The notes under the pieces: generated by a model
Seen by the model: only the letters and a program-made list of their open reading frames with translations
Told to the model about the DNA's origin: nothing
The model's database searches: none
In this document: one piece after another, positions 36,115 to 44,349 of the stretch
Layout: the number at the start of each line of letters is the position of its first letter
Position numbering within the stretch: the first letter of the stretch is position 1
Translations under genes and position numbers: made by a program
Assembly: GCA_012798535.1 (NCBI GenBank)
Contig: JAAZMZ010000022.1
Location: 1-51,845 of the forward strand
Source: Leptolinea sp.
Lineage (GTDB): Bacteria; Chloroflexota; Anaerolineae; Anaerolineales; Anaerolineaceae
DNA: 51,845 nt
Direction: 5' to 3'

Positions 36115-37372
36115 ATCCCACCTTATGGCATTTCGGCTAGAATCAATGAAAATGAATTTGCCATCGACTGCTTTTTCCAGGTTTTTAAAATTGAATCGGA
36201 TGAGCGGATTATCTCGTATTTCCGCAGGAATTATCCTCATGCTTCTATCCGGATGTTCGGTGATGGCAGCTTCAAGCCAGCCTACGCCGGCTGCATCTAC
36301 ACCCACGGCCATTCTTCCGCGCACATTAACGGAAGCCAGGGTAGTTCCGATTCGTAATGCCGCGTTGAGCTTCCCAGTCTCCGGAATTGTTGAAGAAGTC
36401 CTCACAGCGGAAGGAACGCAAGTGCACGAAGGCGATGTCATTGCCCGGTTGAAAGGGATAGATCGGGCCCGCGCTGCGGTCACAGGGGCGGAAGTCCTGC
36501 AATTGACGGCGCAGAAGAACCTGGATGATTTTCGAGATAAATCCCAGGTCGCGACAGCCGATGCCGAACTTGCGCTGGCCAAAGCTCAAATCGAGTTGAA
36601 GAACGCCAGGGATCACCGCAACAGTCTGGATTACCAGCAGGTCTCCGGAGCAGCACTGGATGGGTTACGCGCGACCTATTACATGGCACTGGATGATTTT
36701 AAAGACGCGGAAGATGAGTATGAAACGTATAAAGACCGCGATGAGAAAAATCTTGATCGCGCGGCTTATTTAACCAAGTTATCCAATGCGCGGCTGGCAA
36801 AAGACCGCGCGCTCTATAATTTGAATAAAGCACTTGAGATGCCCGATCCAGAGAAGATCGCCAAAGCAGATGCCCGTCTTTCACTGGCAGAAGCAGCGCT
36901 GGCAGACGCCCAATCCACTTATGATAAAGTGAAAAATGGACCTGACGCGGCGCAACTTGGTATCCTTGAATTGGCCGTCAAGAACGCAGATGCGCAGCTC
37001 GAGGCAGCAAAGGCCAGCCTGAAAGACCTGGAGTTGACAGCCCCATTTTCGGGAACGATCATTTCCAATGACCTGAAACCCGGTCAGGCGGTCAGTCCGG
37101 CGGTTACTGTGATGCTGGGGGACATTTCTTCCTGGCAGGTTGAAACCACCGATCTGGTGGAACTGGATATTGTCAACATTCAACCGGGCGATCCGGTCTC
37201 GGTCACATTCGATGCCATTCCTTCCCTGAAAATATCTGGAACTGTGAACCGCATTAAGCAAATTGGAGTGGCCAGTCAGGGTGACACCACATATACCGTT
37301 ACCATCGATCTCGATGAATCAGATCCGCGTCTTTTGTGGAATATGAAAGCCTTTGTGGCATTTGAAAAATGA
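36107..37372 (+). CDS. HlyD/MacA-like adaptor lipoprotein 1 of second operon
   Basis: This protein of about 421 residues is anchored as a lipoprotein, with lipobox L-S-G-C at about residue 51 from the chosen ATG. A Thr/Pro-rich linker precedes the adaptor fold: lipoyl half VRNAALSFPVSGIVEEVL, EVLTAEGTQVHEGDVIARL, a long Ala/Lys/Glu/Asp coiled coil (about 115-290), the return ELTAPFSGTIISN and the membrane-proximal domain VSVTFDAIPSLKISG. It has no cysteines beyond the lipobox, unlike the adaptors of the first operon. ATG 36107 overlaps the permease stop by 8 bases. ATG 36149 and ATG 36200 would give shorter signals and remain possible. It is a tandem paralogue of the next gene. Confidence 0.83.
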   Translation: MNKSHLMAFRLESMKMNLPSTAFSRFLKLNRMSGLSRISAGIILMLLSGCSVMAASSQPTPAASTPTAILPRTLTEARVVPIRNAALSFPVSGIVEEVLTAEGTQVHEGDVIARLKGIDRARAAVTGAEVLQLTAQKNLDDFRDKSQVATADAELALAKAQIELKNARDHRNSLDYQQVSGAALDGLRATYYMALDDFKDAEDEYETYKDRDEKNLDRAAYLTKLSNARLAKDRALYNLNKALEMPDPEKIAKADARLSLAEAALADAQSTYDKVKNGPDAAQLGILELAVKNADAQLEAAKASLKDLELTAPFSGTIISNDLKPGQAVSPAVTVMLGDISSWQVETTDLVELDIVNIQPGDPVSVTFDAIPSLKISGTVNRIKQIGVASQGDTTYTVTIDLDESDPRLLWNMKAFVAFEK

Positions 37373-38601
37373 TCAATTTTCGAGAAGCAACCCGTCCATC
37401 ATCAATAAACAGTCGGATTTACACTTGCCTGATCCCGCTCGTCCTATCTGGATTACTGACAGGCTGCGGTATTCTCTCCCAGGCTACTCCCACACCACAG
37501 ACCCCCATGCAGACTGGTGCCGGTGCCGCCGCTGAAGCCAGGGTTATCCCGATCCGGAGCTCGATGTTGAGTTTCGCCGCGACAGGGAAAGTAGAATCGA
37601 TTGAAGCTGTGGAAGGAGCAGCAGTAAAAAAGGGTGATCCCATAGCCCGGTTGAATGGAGCAGAACAGGCCACAGCCGCCATAACAGCGGCTGAACTTCA
37701 GGTAACATCGGCTCAAAAAGCCCTGGATGATCTAAATGAAAAAGCAAAGCTGGCCGCAGCAGACGCCGAAATGGCGGTGGCCATCGCGGCACAGGAATTG
37801 AAGGATGCAAAAGAACACCGCGACGATCTAAACTATAAACGGGTCAATCAATATATGCTGGAAGGCATTCAAGCGCAGCTCATAGTCGCCGAACAGGCAG
37901 TGGATGATGCCGAGACAGCCTTCAGCTATGTTCAAGATCGACCGGAAGATGATGCGGACCGTGCAAAAGCACTGGCGTATCTGTCACAGGCACGCCTGGC
38001 AAGAGATCAGATCAAGCGCAACCTGGAATATGCGGAAGGCCCCCCTGCCGCCCAGGATATCGCGGAAGCAGATGCCAGAGTGTCCAAAGCGGAAGCCGCA
38101 TTGGAAGATGCACGGCGGAAATACGAACGCCGCAAGCGAGGCCCGGATCCCAAAGACCTTGCTCTGGCGGAAGCTAACGTGAAAAACGCAAAAGCGCAGG
38201 CTGATTCCGCCCGCGCGGCTCTGGCAGATCTGGAATTGACGGCTCCATTCGATGGCACTATTATTGTTAATAACCTCGAAGTGGGTGAGCTGGCTTCAGC
38301 CGGACAGGTGATGATCGGCGACACGTCAAAATGGCAGGTGGAAACCACCGACCTGAAAGAAGTGGATATTGTGGGAATTCAATCTGGTCTACCGGTCAAA
38401 GTCCGGTTTGATGCCATCCCTGATCTGGAGATCACAGGTGTCGTTAACAGAGTAAAAGGGTATGGGATAACTGTTCGGGGTGATAATACGTATGTAGTTA
38501 CAGTTGATCTTCAACAATCGGACCCCCGATTATTATGGAATATGACAGCGCGGGTGACCTTTCCAGTGATTCGATCAACTCAGGAGACGAAAAACCCATG
38601 A
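37369..38601 (+). CDS. HlyD/MacA-like adaptor lipoprotein 2 of second operon
   Basis: This 410-residue paralogue of the previous gene has lipobox L-L-T-G-C at about residue 33 and a Thr/Pro/Gln linker. The lipoyl half reads IRSSMLSFAATGKVESIEA and is followed by a coiled coil rich in Ala, Glu, Lys and Arg (about 95-285), the return strand ELTAPFDGTIIVN and the membrane-proximal segment VKVRFDAIPDLEITG. Both adaptors end with a shared DPRLLWNMTA/KA segment and lack the cysteine pair of the first operon's adaptors. The ATG overlaps the previous stop by 4 bases and its own stop overlaps the next ATG (ATGA), so the set is made stoichiometrically. Lipid anchoring instead of a transmembrane helix is typical of MacA-like partners in monoderm-like envelopes. 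Confidence 0.85.
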   Translation: MINFREATRPSSINSRIYTCLIPLVLSGLLTGCGILSQATPTPQTPMQTGAGAAAEARVIPIRSSMLSFAATGKVESIEAVEGAAVKKGDPIARLNGAEQATAAITAAELQVTSAQKALDDLNEKAKLAAADAEMAVAIAAQELKDAKEHRDDLNYKRVNQYMLEGIQAQLIVAEQAVDDAETAFSYVQDRPEDDADRAKALAYLSQARLARDQIKRNLEYAEGPPAAQDIAEADARVSKAEAALEDARRKYERRKRGPDPKDLALAEANVKNAKAQADSARAALADLELTAPFDGTIIVNNLEVGELASAGQVMIGDTSKWQVETTDLKEVDIVGIQSGLPVKVRFDAIPDLEITGVVNRVKGYGITVRGDNTYVVTVDLQQSDPRLLWNMTARVTFPVIRSTQETKNP

Positions 38602-39131
38602 TCCGAAAAAAACATCTTGTCCTTTTTGTTCTTTTATTCGCTATAGTTGCATTGGCGCTCATGGCAGGATGTTCTAATCTTCCTTTTGCCAGGCCTACGG
38701 CAACCGTCACTTCCTCTCCAACAGCCACCCCACCCAAACCGACCCTGACGCCTACGCACACACCCACCAGCACATCGACCAGCACGCCAACCATCACTCT
38801 AACCCCAACCATAACATCTACGCCCACACTACCGCCGCCGCTGGATGATTTCTCACAGGCCCGCCTGTATTCATCCGGTCCCCGGCCTGGCTGGGACTTC
38901 GCCATCACGATCCTGCTGCCTGAACCCATAAAAGGCGAGTATATCGCCCGGATCGGTGATCCGCAGAAAACGTTCGAATGCAAGTCGATGCCGGAATATG
39001 ACCATCCGGAACGCCTGTATTGCAGCGGACGTCAACCCGGTGTGGATAAAAATGTAAACTTTTTTATTCTGGAAAAATTCACCGGGCAGGAAGTTTTCAA
39101 AGGTTCTGTCTACCTGCCGCTGCCAAATTGA
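38598..39131 (+). CDS. Small Thr/Pro-rich lipoprotein, unknown function
   Basis: This 177-residue predicted lipoprotein has lipobox M-A-G-C at about residue 26, then a low-complexity Thr/Pro/Ser linker (about residues 35-80), and a compact C-terminal domain of about 95 residues. That domain has two cysteines (FECKSMPEY and LYCSGRQPG), which could form a disulfide, and an aromatic-rich core (RPGWDFAITILLPEP). I recognise no family. The ATG at 38598 is used because it overlaps the upstream stop as ATGA, like the other genes of this operon, and gives a normal lipoprotein signal. As the last gene before a terminator it is probably an accessory protein or reporter of the ABC system. Confidence 0.75.
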   Translation: MIRKKHLVLFVLLFAIVALALMAGCSNLPFARPTATVTSSPTATPPKPTLTPTHTPTSTSTSTPTITLTPTITSTPTLPPPLDDFSQARLYSSGPRPGWDFAITILLPEPIKGEYIARIGDPQKTFECKSMPEYDHPERLYCSGRQPGVDKNVNFFILEKFTGQEVFKGSVYLPLPN

Positions 39132-39157
39132 CAGGATATATCCTTCGGATAATGCTC

Positions 39158-39187
39158 AATGACCCGGTTCCTGCCGGGTCATTTTTT
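39158..39187 (+). terminator. Terminator of the second ABC operon
   Basis: AATGACCCGG (39158-39167) and CCGGGTCATT (39174-39183) form a perfect 10-bp stem with a 6-base loop, followed by TTTTTT. The right arm overlaps the stop codon of the opposing SGNH gene (39179), so the two convergent transcripts share this region. Confidence 0.9.
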
Positions 39188-41212
39188 GTTCTGAGGCAGG
39201 TAATTCAATGCCCGCCATACATAATCCAGGGATTGAAGGGCGGTCAAGTTGCGCATTGTCCGGCCTGTTGTCAATTGTTTCGGGTCTCCGAAATCATACG
39301 TCCCAACAGTCAGGTGGAAGTGATCTGTCCACAATCCGCGGTTTGGCAATTTTTGGGAAGCCGCCCAGAAATTCCAGACCGGAACCTGGTAACGGCAGGC
39401 TGTTTTGACGACAATTTTATTGATGAGCTGATTGCCTTCCAGATTATCAGCTTTTGTGGATAGAATGGGTACCGCGCCTGAAGCGATGATCTCATCGAGG
39501 ACTTTATCCAGGTAGGATTGATAGACGTCCACCGGCCTCCCTGCCCACCATTCTTCCAGACTGACAATCACAATGCCGGGGCGGTTCAAACGTAATTCGC
39601 AGGCCAATGGCGTCTCTTTGTCCAGGCAGACAGTCCTGTCTGCCTGGGCCGGATTGAGCACGCCGGCGATATTCAATCCGCCATGCCGGGCCATGCCTTT
39701 ACGGCCAAATGATCCGCTGAATTGATCAATAACGGGTTGCAAGTAGGAGTAAGGTCCGAGAGAGTAATCATCTGGATTTTCAAATGCTCCCAGAAAAACG
39801 GAGGGTACATTCTGACAATCTCCAATGATCGATAACACATTTCCCTGGTTACCCTTCCTGATCCCTTCTTCGTAAACGGAATGCATTTTCGCCGATACAA
39901 AGCCGGGAACAACCGGCATCGTCTGCCAGGTTTTTTCATCACCGCAGAATCCCTGCGTAGGTGTCTCAAAACGATCCCCCGGAGTGGGTGTTGCCTGAGG
40001 CAGCACAGCTAAGGAGGTCGCTTTTATCTGCTTTTGAATGGTTGGTTCGGAAACTGGAGTCGGTGTAAACAGCGTTATCCTGACCCGGGGAAGCGCAACT
40101 TGATGCGAAATCGTTTTAACAGCCTCCATCAACGGAGAAACGAGCGTATAGACGCCTTCCGGTGAAATATGGAACGCTGTATTGGTGAATTCATGTTCAG
40201 AAACACTATCCCATAGATCTAAATATTGCCAGTAATGATCGGCCGCGAAATCAGACAGTAATACGCGGTACTGATCGTACGCCCACCGCGGATAATTATA
40301 GTTGTACCGCAGGTTGCTGTTGCTTCCGGTGCTGATTAGAATGGGTTCATTGACCAAAAGTACCGGTGTCCGTCCCCCCAGTGACACCCCCGCCTCCAAA
40401 ACATCCAGCGCGAGATCCTGCTCCTTCAACGGTTCAGCTAATCCCAGATAGGTCTCATCCGCTTCCAGATCACGTTGGGCCAGACTGTACACCGGTGGAT
40501 AGTATTGATCGATTCCGGTGGCTGCCCACATAAATCCATACAATTGCAGTTGAAACCATTCCGCCAGTTCCTGCCTGCGGGCGAGGGGAGAATTTGATAA
40601 CAGGTCTGGATTATCAGGCAGGTTGTTCTCGGGTATATTCAAATGATATGTCTGTACCATCCGGCGGGCGATCTCCGGATTTTCCATGACAACCGGGGAA
40701 TTCAATTGATTACTTCGCGCCAGCGAATCAAGTGTCACAAACCAGATGATCATATCCGGTTCGTAACGACGAGCGTAATCCAGAATCATCAGGTCTTTAA
40801 AAGTCGAATCTGTCGGATATCCCAGGTTATAGACTCTTAATTTCTTACCTTCCATCTGATCGATTCCTGATTCCTGAAGCCGGGCGGCGACCGTCTCTTC
40901 CGGATGCTGCAACGTACCCCAAATGGAGGAATCGCCGATCAAAACGACCCGAAATTCATCCGCCGGTTTTTTGCCGCGGTTTATTTCCAAAGTGGAAAAC
41001 ATCGTATCCAGATTGTAGGTGTTCAGGTTGTAGCTCTTCGCCGGTGTTTCTCCGAAGGGCAAACGCTGACGGCCGGGGAACAGCCAGTTATATCCGCTGA
41101 TTTGACCCAGAGCCGGGCGCCAGTTAATACTACCTGTCAGAATATTGACAAGAATAAACAGGACCAGAGCCTTCAATAGAACATTCCATAAAAATTTGGC
41201 GTTCATTTTCAT
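39179..41212 (-). CDS. Membrane-anchored protein with two SGNH/GDSL-like domains (DltD/AlgX-like role)
   Basis: This 677-residue protein has one N-terminal helix (about 10-27) and an extracytoplasmic body. Domain 1 (to about 370) has block I IGDSSIWG (Ser95) and a late FHISPEG, as in DltD/AlgX-like acyltransferases. A Pro/Thr linker follows. Domain 2 has IGDCQN near residue 463, where Cys stands at the nucleophile position, then VIVSLEEWW and a late TDHFHLT that resembles the Asp-x-x-His block. In MBOAT operons the SGNH partner moves an acyl group from a carrier to the envelope polymer, or removes it. ATG 41212 is chosen because GGAG lies 8 bases upstream; 41227 is the longer alternative. It starts directly after the MBOAT stop and is likely the final step of that system. 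Confidence 0.8.
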   Translation of the reverse strand: MKMNAKFLWNVLLKALVLFILVNILTGSINWRPALGQISGYNWLFPGRQRLPFGETPAKSYNLNTYNLDTMFSTLEINRGKKPADEFRVVLIGDSSIWGTLQHPEETVAARLQESGIDQMEGKKLRVYNLGYPTDSTFKDLMILDYARRYEPDMIIWFVTLDSLARSNQLNSPVVMENPEIARRMVQTYHLNIPENNLPDNPDLLSNSPLARRQELAEWFQLQLYGFMWAATGIDQYYPPVYSLAQRDLEADETYLGLAEPLKEQDLALDVLEAGVSLGGRTPVLLVNEPILISTGSNSNLRYNYNYPRWAYDQYRVLLSDFAADHYWQYLDLWDSVSEHEFTNTAFHISPEGVYTLVSPLMEAVKTISHQVALPRVRITLFTPTPVSEPTIQKQIKATSLAVLPQATPTPGDRFETPTQGFCGDEKTWQTMPVVPGFVSAKMHSVYEEGIRKGNQGNVLSIIGDCQNVPSVFLGAFENPDDYSLGPYSYLQPVIDQFSGSFGRKGMARHGGLNIAGVLNPAQADRTVCLDKETPLACELRLNRPGIVIVSLEEWWAGRPVDVYQSYLDKVLDEIIASGAVPILSTKADNLEGNQLINKIVVKTACRYQVPVWNFWAASQKLPNRGLWTDHFHLTVGTYDFGDPKQLTTGRTMRNLTALQSLDYVWRALNYLPQNKK

Positions 41213-41213
41213 T

Positions 41214-42650
41214 TCAGCTCCAGCCAAAGAGTTTGCCCAGAACGGTCAGGGAATCCTCTGGATTGGGAAGGGCAAACCAGATCCAACCTATCGACACATA
41301 ATTAAAAGTGATAAAGATGGATAGCCCACGCAATATCTTCGCAGAAAGACGACCGGTTATCAGTCCACCGATTCCATGAAATCTGTTTGACCAGCGGTTC
41401 TGAAGGAATAAACCCAGCCCATGCCAGAGGCCCCAGATCAAAAAGTTAATCGAAATACCATGCCACAGGCCGATAAAAGTCATAGTAGCCAACTGCCCGA
41501 TAAACATGATCAGCACCGGCATGTTCTTGAATCGGGATGTCCGCAGGGAACGAGTCAACGGATTGAATAGATACGTCCGCACCCATTGTGTAAGGGTCAT
41601 ATGCCAGTTGTTCCAGAACTGTGTAATATTGGGCTTCAGGTAGGGGTGATTGAAGTTTTCAGGGATATTGATCCCCATGATCTTTCCCAATCCGATGGCG
41701 ATATCGGAGTATCCTGAAAAGTCAAAATAAATCTGGAAAGCGTAGGCGTATAAGAGCACCCATAACCAGCCCGCGGATCTGACCTGGGTGATATTCGTGG
41801 AATTCAGGGCGATGATCGCCAGCGAATCGGCCACAAAGAATTTTTTAAAGAATCCCAGAGCCAGCCTTTTCCCCCCTGATAAGAGATCCTCTGTGAGGCC
41901 CTGTTTCTGGATAATCGAATCATGGTCCTTAATAAAGTGTTCCAGCCGGTCGATGGGTCCGGCGGAGAGGGTTGGAAAGAAGAGCACATAATTAAAATAG
42001 GTTTGCAGACTTACGTCCGGGAGTCTTTTTTTCTGGAAATCCCGTAATGTATGAACGAGACGGAAAGCAATATAGGAAAAACCAAACCAGCGGATATCCA
42101 CAGAACCTGAGAGCGTCATGGATTGGCCTGCCCCTCCACGTAATATTTGACTGGCAAAGGAAGTAAGCGCTTGATTTTTAAGAACTATGAAAATCACAAA
42201 AATCAGAACAATGGCTACATATGTAGCGGCCACCTTCTCTTTGCCGACAGATAAGCGGGCAAGATGCAATCCAAGAACACCGGCGACTGCCAGTCCAACC
42301 AGGATCATTGAAATTTGCGGGGGGCGGCTGATCAGAGTGATGCCGTCCAGATCAATATACCGGAAAGCTCCCAATAAAAGGATGACCAACCCTGTGCCAT
42401 GCATGAACCGGATAGCGGCAACGGAATTTCTATCCTCCTCTCTCGAAACCAGCAGCCAGGATAGTATGATCAAAACTATGGTGACTGTGGGCAGCCAGAA
42501 ACTGAGGTAGCGGACAGGTATCTCCGGCTGAAGAACATAGATGAGCACGATGCTGACCAGCGAGATCAGGTCCCGGTATCCCCTGGTTTTTGCCAGAAGG
42601 CGAATCAAAAGCGCTGCAGGGATCAGCGCCAGAAGGAATTCAATCCGCAT
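41214..42650 (-). CDS. MBOAT-family O-acyltransferase (DltB/AlgI-like)
   Basis: This 478-residue polytopic membrane protein of the DltB/AlgI family takes an acyl group from a cytoplasmic thioester and passes it across the membrane. MBOAT landmarks are SAGPIDRLEHF, QIYFDFSGYSDIAIGLG, NFNHPYLKPNITQFWNNWHMTLTQWVRTYLFNPL (His near residue 350) and FIGLWHGISINFLIWGLWHG (catalytic-type His near 395). About 11-12 helices are predicted. Its C-terminus (LTVLGKLFGWS) lacks the FxYxxF shuttle found on self-contained family members. That motif is instead carried by the microprotein encoded immediately upstream, whose stop codon directly abuts this ATG. The SGNH gene follows directly. The acyl donor and target polymer are unknown. 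Confidence 0.93.
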   Translation of the reverse strand: MRIEFLLALIPAALLIRLLAKTRGYRDLISLVSIVLIYVLQPEIPVRYLSFWLPTVTIVLIILSWLLVSREEDRNSVAAIRFMHGTGLVILLLGAFRYIDLDGITLISRPPQISMILVGLAVAGVLGLHLARLSVGKEKVAATYVAIVLIFVIFIVLKNQALTSFASQILRGGAGQSMTLSGSVDIRWFGFSYIAFRLVHTLRDFQKKRLPDVSLQTYFNYVLFFPTLSAGPIDRLEHFIKDHDSIIQKQGLTEDLLSGGKRLALGFFKKFFVADSLAIIALNSTNITQVRSAGWLWVLLYAYAFQIYFDFSGYSDIAIGLGKIMGINIPENFNHPYLKPNITQFWNNWHMTLTQWVRTYLFNPLTRSLRTSRFKNMPVLIMFIGQLATMTFIGLWHGISINFLIWGLWHGLGLFLQNRWSNRFHGIGGLITGRLSAKILRGLSIFITFNYVSIGWIWFALPNPEDSLTVLGKLFGWS

Positions 42651-42761
42651 CTAAAAACCCTGATAGATCCATGTTGGCGATGTATCAGTCGTCGAGATCA
42701 TGACGGCAAACACAATCAAAACCAGAATCACAGCCCAGAGAGTCGTTCGGTTAAACAGCAT
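42651..42761 (-). CDS. DltX-like membrane microprotein with C-terminal acyl-shuttle motif
   Basis: This 36-codon frame is too short for usual gene calling. It begins with ATG at 42761 and ends with TAG at 42653-42651, directly against the MBOAT ATG. The peptide has a short basic N-terminus (Arg5), one hydrophobic helix (about residues 8-22) and a polar tail of Ser, Thr and Asp. Its last six residues are Trp-Ile-Tyr-Gln-Gly-Phe. In the D-alanylation system, DltX is a one-helix protein whose C-terminal FxYxxF hexapeptide receives the acyl group on Tyr from DltB and gives it to DltD. Here Trp replaces the first Phe, and Tyr33 would be the carrier. It lies 11 bases after a lipoprotein gene. No strong Shine-Dalgarno is visible, which is the main weakness. 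Confidence 0.7.
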   Translation of the reverse strand: MLFNRTTLWAVILVLIVFAVMISTTDTSPTWIYQGF

Positions 42762-42772
42762 CTTCAATAAAG

Positions 42773-43177
42773 TTAACGGTAGCCGCATACCAACCAGTCT
42801 CCGTTTTCATGGGATACGAAGTAGCGGTTGCGAGAGAGATCGGTAGTGGAGACCTCGTTGTTGTAGGAAGTATCAATTCTCCCAGTACATTCAACAATAT
42901 CACCTCCTGCAACAGCTTCAGTTACCTGACAGTTCAAATCAGATACAGTGGCTTTGACCAACTGCAACGCATCCAACTCAAGGAAAGCCTGCGTCTCCCA
43001 ATCTTTACAGGTCAAATTCGTTATCGCAATCTGGTCTTGCGCGGCCAACGCGTGAATGTAATCTTTAACTACCCGGACAGGTTCATTAGCCGAAAGGCTG
43101 CAGGCGGGCAATGTAGACAGGCTAATTCCCAGGAGAAGGATATAAATGCGATTGGATAAGATACGGGCTTTCTTCAT
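42773..43177 (-). CDS. Small lipoprotein at the head of the MBOAT operon
   Basis: This 134-residue predicted lipoprotein has lipobox L-P-A-C at about residue 26. The mature part is a small alpha/beta domain starting VRVVKDYIHALAAQDQIAITNL, which resembles the opening helix of NTF2-like or DUF4878-type secreted domains. Four further cysteines (LTCKDW, LNCQV, VECTG, LVCGYR) could form two disulfides. The C-terminus (SHENGDWLVCGY) is a typical closing strand of such domains. A specific function is not evident. It is 11 bases upstream of the DltX-like gene on the same strand and is probably the first gene of a four-gene acylation operon. It might present the acceptor or hold the complex. The neighbourhood is the only evidence for that. 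Confidence 0.75.
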   Translation of the reverse strand: MKKARILSNRIYILLLGISLSTLPACSLSANEPVRVVKDYIHALAAQDQIAITNLTCKDWETQAFLELDALQLVKATVSDLNCQVTEAVAGGDIVECTGRIDTSYNNEVSTTDLSRNRYFVSHENGDWLVCGYR

Positions 43178-43365
43178 CGGGCAGGGTCTGTATGAACTAA
43201 CAACCTTCTTAGATCATCCGGGGGACTTTCTGCTATCACGCAATAATTCAGAAAACGCGTCTGCCGATAATCAACGTGACATAATACCATAACTACCCGC
43301 TCTGATGAAATCGACACTCCGAAGAACAATGACGACCACAAACCCGATAAATCTGTTTTTCTTTA

Positions 43366-44103
43366 TTAAAAGTCCTGGCTCATCAATCCCCGACCTGGAT
43401 TTTTTGGATCGAATTCCATACCGTCGGGCATGATAGCTTCTTTCAGATTCGCACCGGAAAAATCCGTATCTTTTATTCTGGCACCAGCCAGATTTACCCT
43501 TTCCATGTGGGCATTTTTAAAACTCACGCCTTCAAGATCAGCCTGATAAAAATCGGCGTCCATCAACCGCGCTTCCCTGAAATCCACGTGCTTTAGGTCA
43601 GCTTTTTTGAGAGTGGCGTCCTTCAGGACAACCATTTGCATACCACATTCTGTCAGATCGCATCCATCCATATTGGCGCCCTGGAGAATGGCTCCCCGGA
43701 AATTTGCCCGGCTCAATTTCGCCTTTCTCAGAATGCCGCCTTTAACATCCGAATTTTGTAGATTGGCGCCTTCCAGAAATGCATTTTCTAGATTGGCATT
43801 TTGCAGATTACATTCCTGCATACTGGCTTTCCAAAGATACGCATCGCGCAGCCGGGAATTTTTCAGACAGGCTTCATCCAGAATAGCATCCTGAAGAATG
43901 GCGCCTGTCAAATCAGAGTTGGTGAGATTGGCTTTGATCAATATCGTTCCATGCAAATTGGCATTGCACAGAATGCAATTCACCAGAGATGCCCGGGTAA
44001 GATCCTTGCCTTTCATATTCGTGCCGGATAGATCCAACCCCTGAAGGGCGATTGTGCCTGTTTTTGTTTCGTGATCAAAAAACCTGCTTCGTGGATTATC
44101 CAT
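43366..44103 (-). CDS. Pentapeptide-repeat protein
   Basis: This 245-residue protein consists almost entirely, from about residue 20 to 232, of about 40 tandem pentapeptides of the A(D/N)LXX type. Examples are ANLTNSDLTG, ANLENAFLEG, ANLQNSDVKG and ADFYQADLEG. Such repeats fold into a right-handed quadrilateral beta-helix. Some members (Qnr, MfpA) mimic DNA and protect gyrase; most have unknown roles. No signal peptide, membrane helix or extra domain is seen, so it is cytoplasmic. It stands alone. TATAAT on the minus strand (44188-44183) is a plausible -10, about 75 bases before the first ATG. I see no link to the lipoprotein operon downstream or the ParA-like gene upstream. Confidence 0.92.
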   Translation of the reverse strand: MDNPRSRFFDHETKTGTIALQGLDLSGTNMKGKDLTRASLVNCILCNANLHGTILIKANLTNSDLTGAILQDAILDEACLKNSRLRDAYLWKASMQECNLQNANLENAFLEGANLQNSDVKGGILRKAKLSRANFRGAILQGANMDGCDLTECGMQMVVLKDATLKKADLKHVDFREARLMDADFYQADLEGVSFKNAHMERVNLAGARIKDTDFSGANLKEAIMPDGMEFDPKNPGRGLMSQDF

Positions 44104-44182
44104 TATTCACCCCAATTATTTTTCAATGCATATCTGGAGATAATGTAACCGCTATCCGGATGATCCGTTGACTCTGCGCCTT

Positions 44183-44188
44183 ATTATA
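44183..44188 (-). promoter_or_regulatory. Possible -10 box of the pentapeptide-repeat gene
   Basis: A perfect TATAAT is read on the minus strand 80 bases upstream of the gene's ATG. No -35 match stands 16-18 bases further upstream (TGTTTA at best). It lies after the ParA-gene terminator, so it could start an independent transcript. Confidence 0.35.
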
Positions 44189-44240
44189 GTGAGAAAATTA
44201 AGGCCTAAACAGTGGAAAAAATCATCCATTGAGAGAAGAT

Positions 44241-44271
44241 TTCATCCCGTTCTTTTTCGTAACGGGATGAA
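44241..44271. repeat. Perfect inverted repeat in intergenic DNA
   Basis: TTCATCCCGTT (44241-44251) and AACGGGATGAA (44261-44271) form a perfect 11-bp stem around a 9-base loop (CTTTTTCGT). No T run follows on either strand, so it is a poor intrinsic terminator. It lies between the ParA-gene terminator and the pentapeptide-repeat promoter. Confidence 0.6.
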
Positions 44272-44291
44272 GCAAATAAAACTTGCGTCCT

Positions 44292-44330
44292 GAATAAAAA
44301 ACAACCGGCCTTCGACTATGGCCGGTTGTC
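44292..44330 (-). terminator. Terminator of the ParA-like gene
   Basis: ACAACCGGCC (44301-44310) and GGCCGGTTGT (44320-44329) form a perfect 10-bp stem with a 9-base loop. Read on the minus strand, it follows the ParA-like stop by about 20 bases and leads into TTTTTT. Confidence 0.88.
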
Positions 44331-44349
44331 TATCCATCCTATCAGACTG

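Noticed and set aside
43366..44103. Pentapeptide-repeat protein as a quinolone-resistance (Qnr) gene
   Set aside because: Repeat content alone does not show gyrase binding; most family members have other or unknown roles, and no Qnr-specific loop was recognised.
44241..44271. The 11-bp inverted repeat as a second terminator
   Set aside because: No T run follows on either strand, so it was listed as a repeat only.
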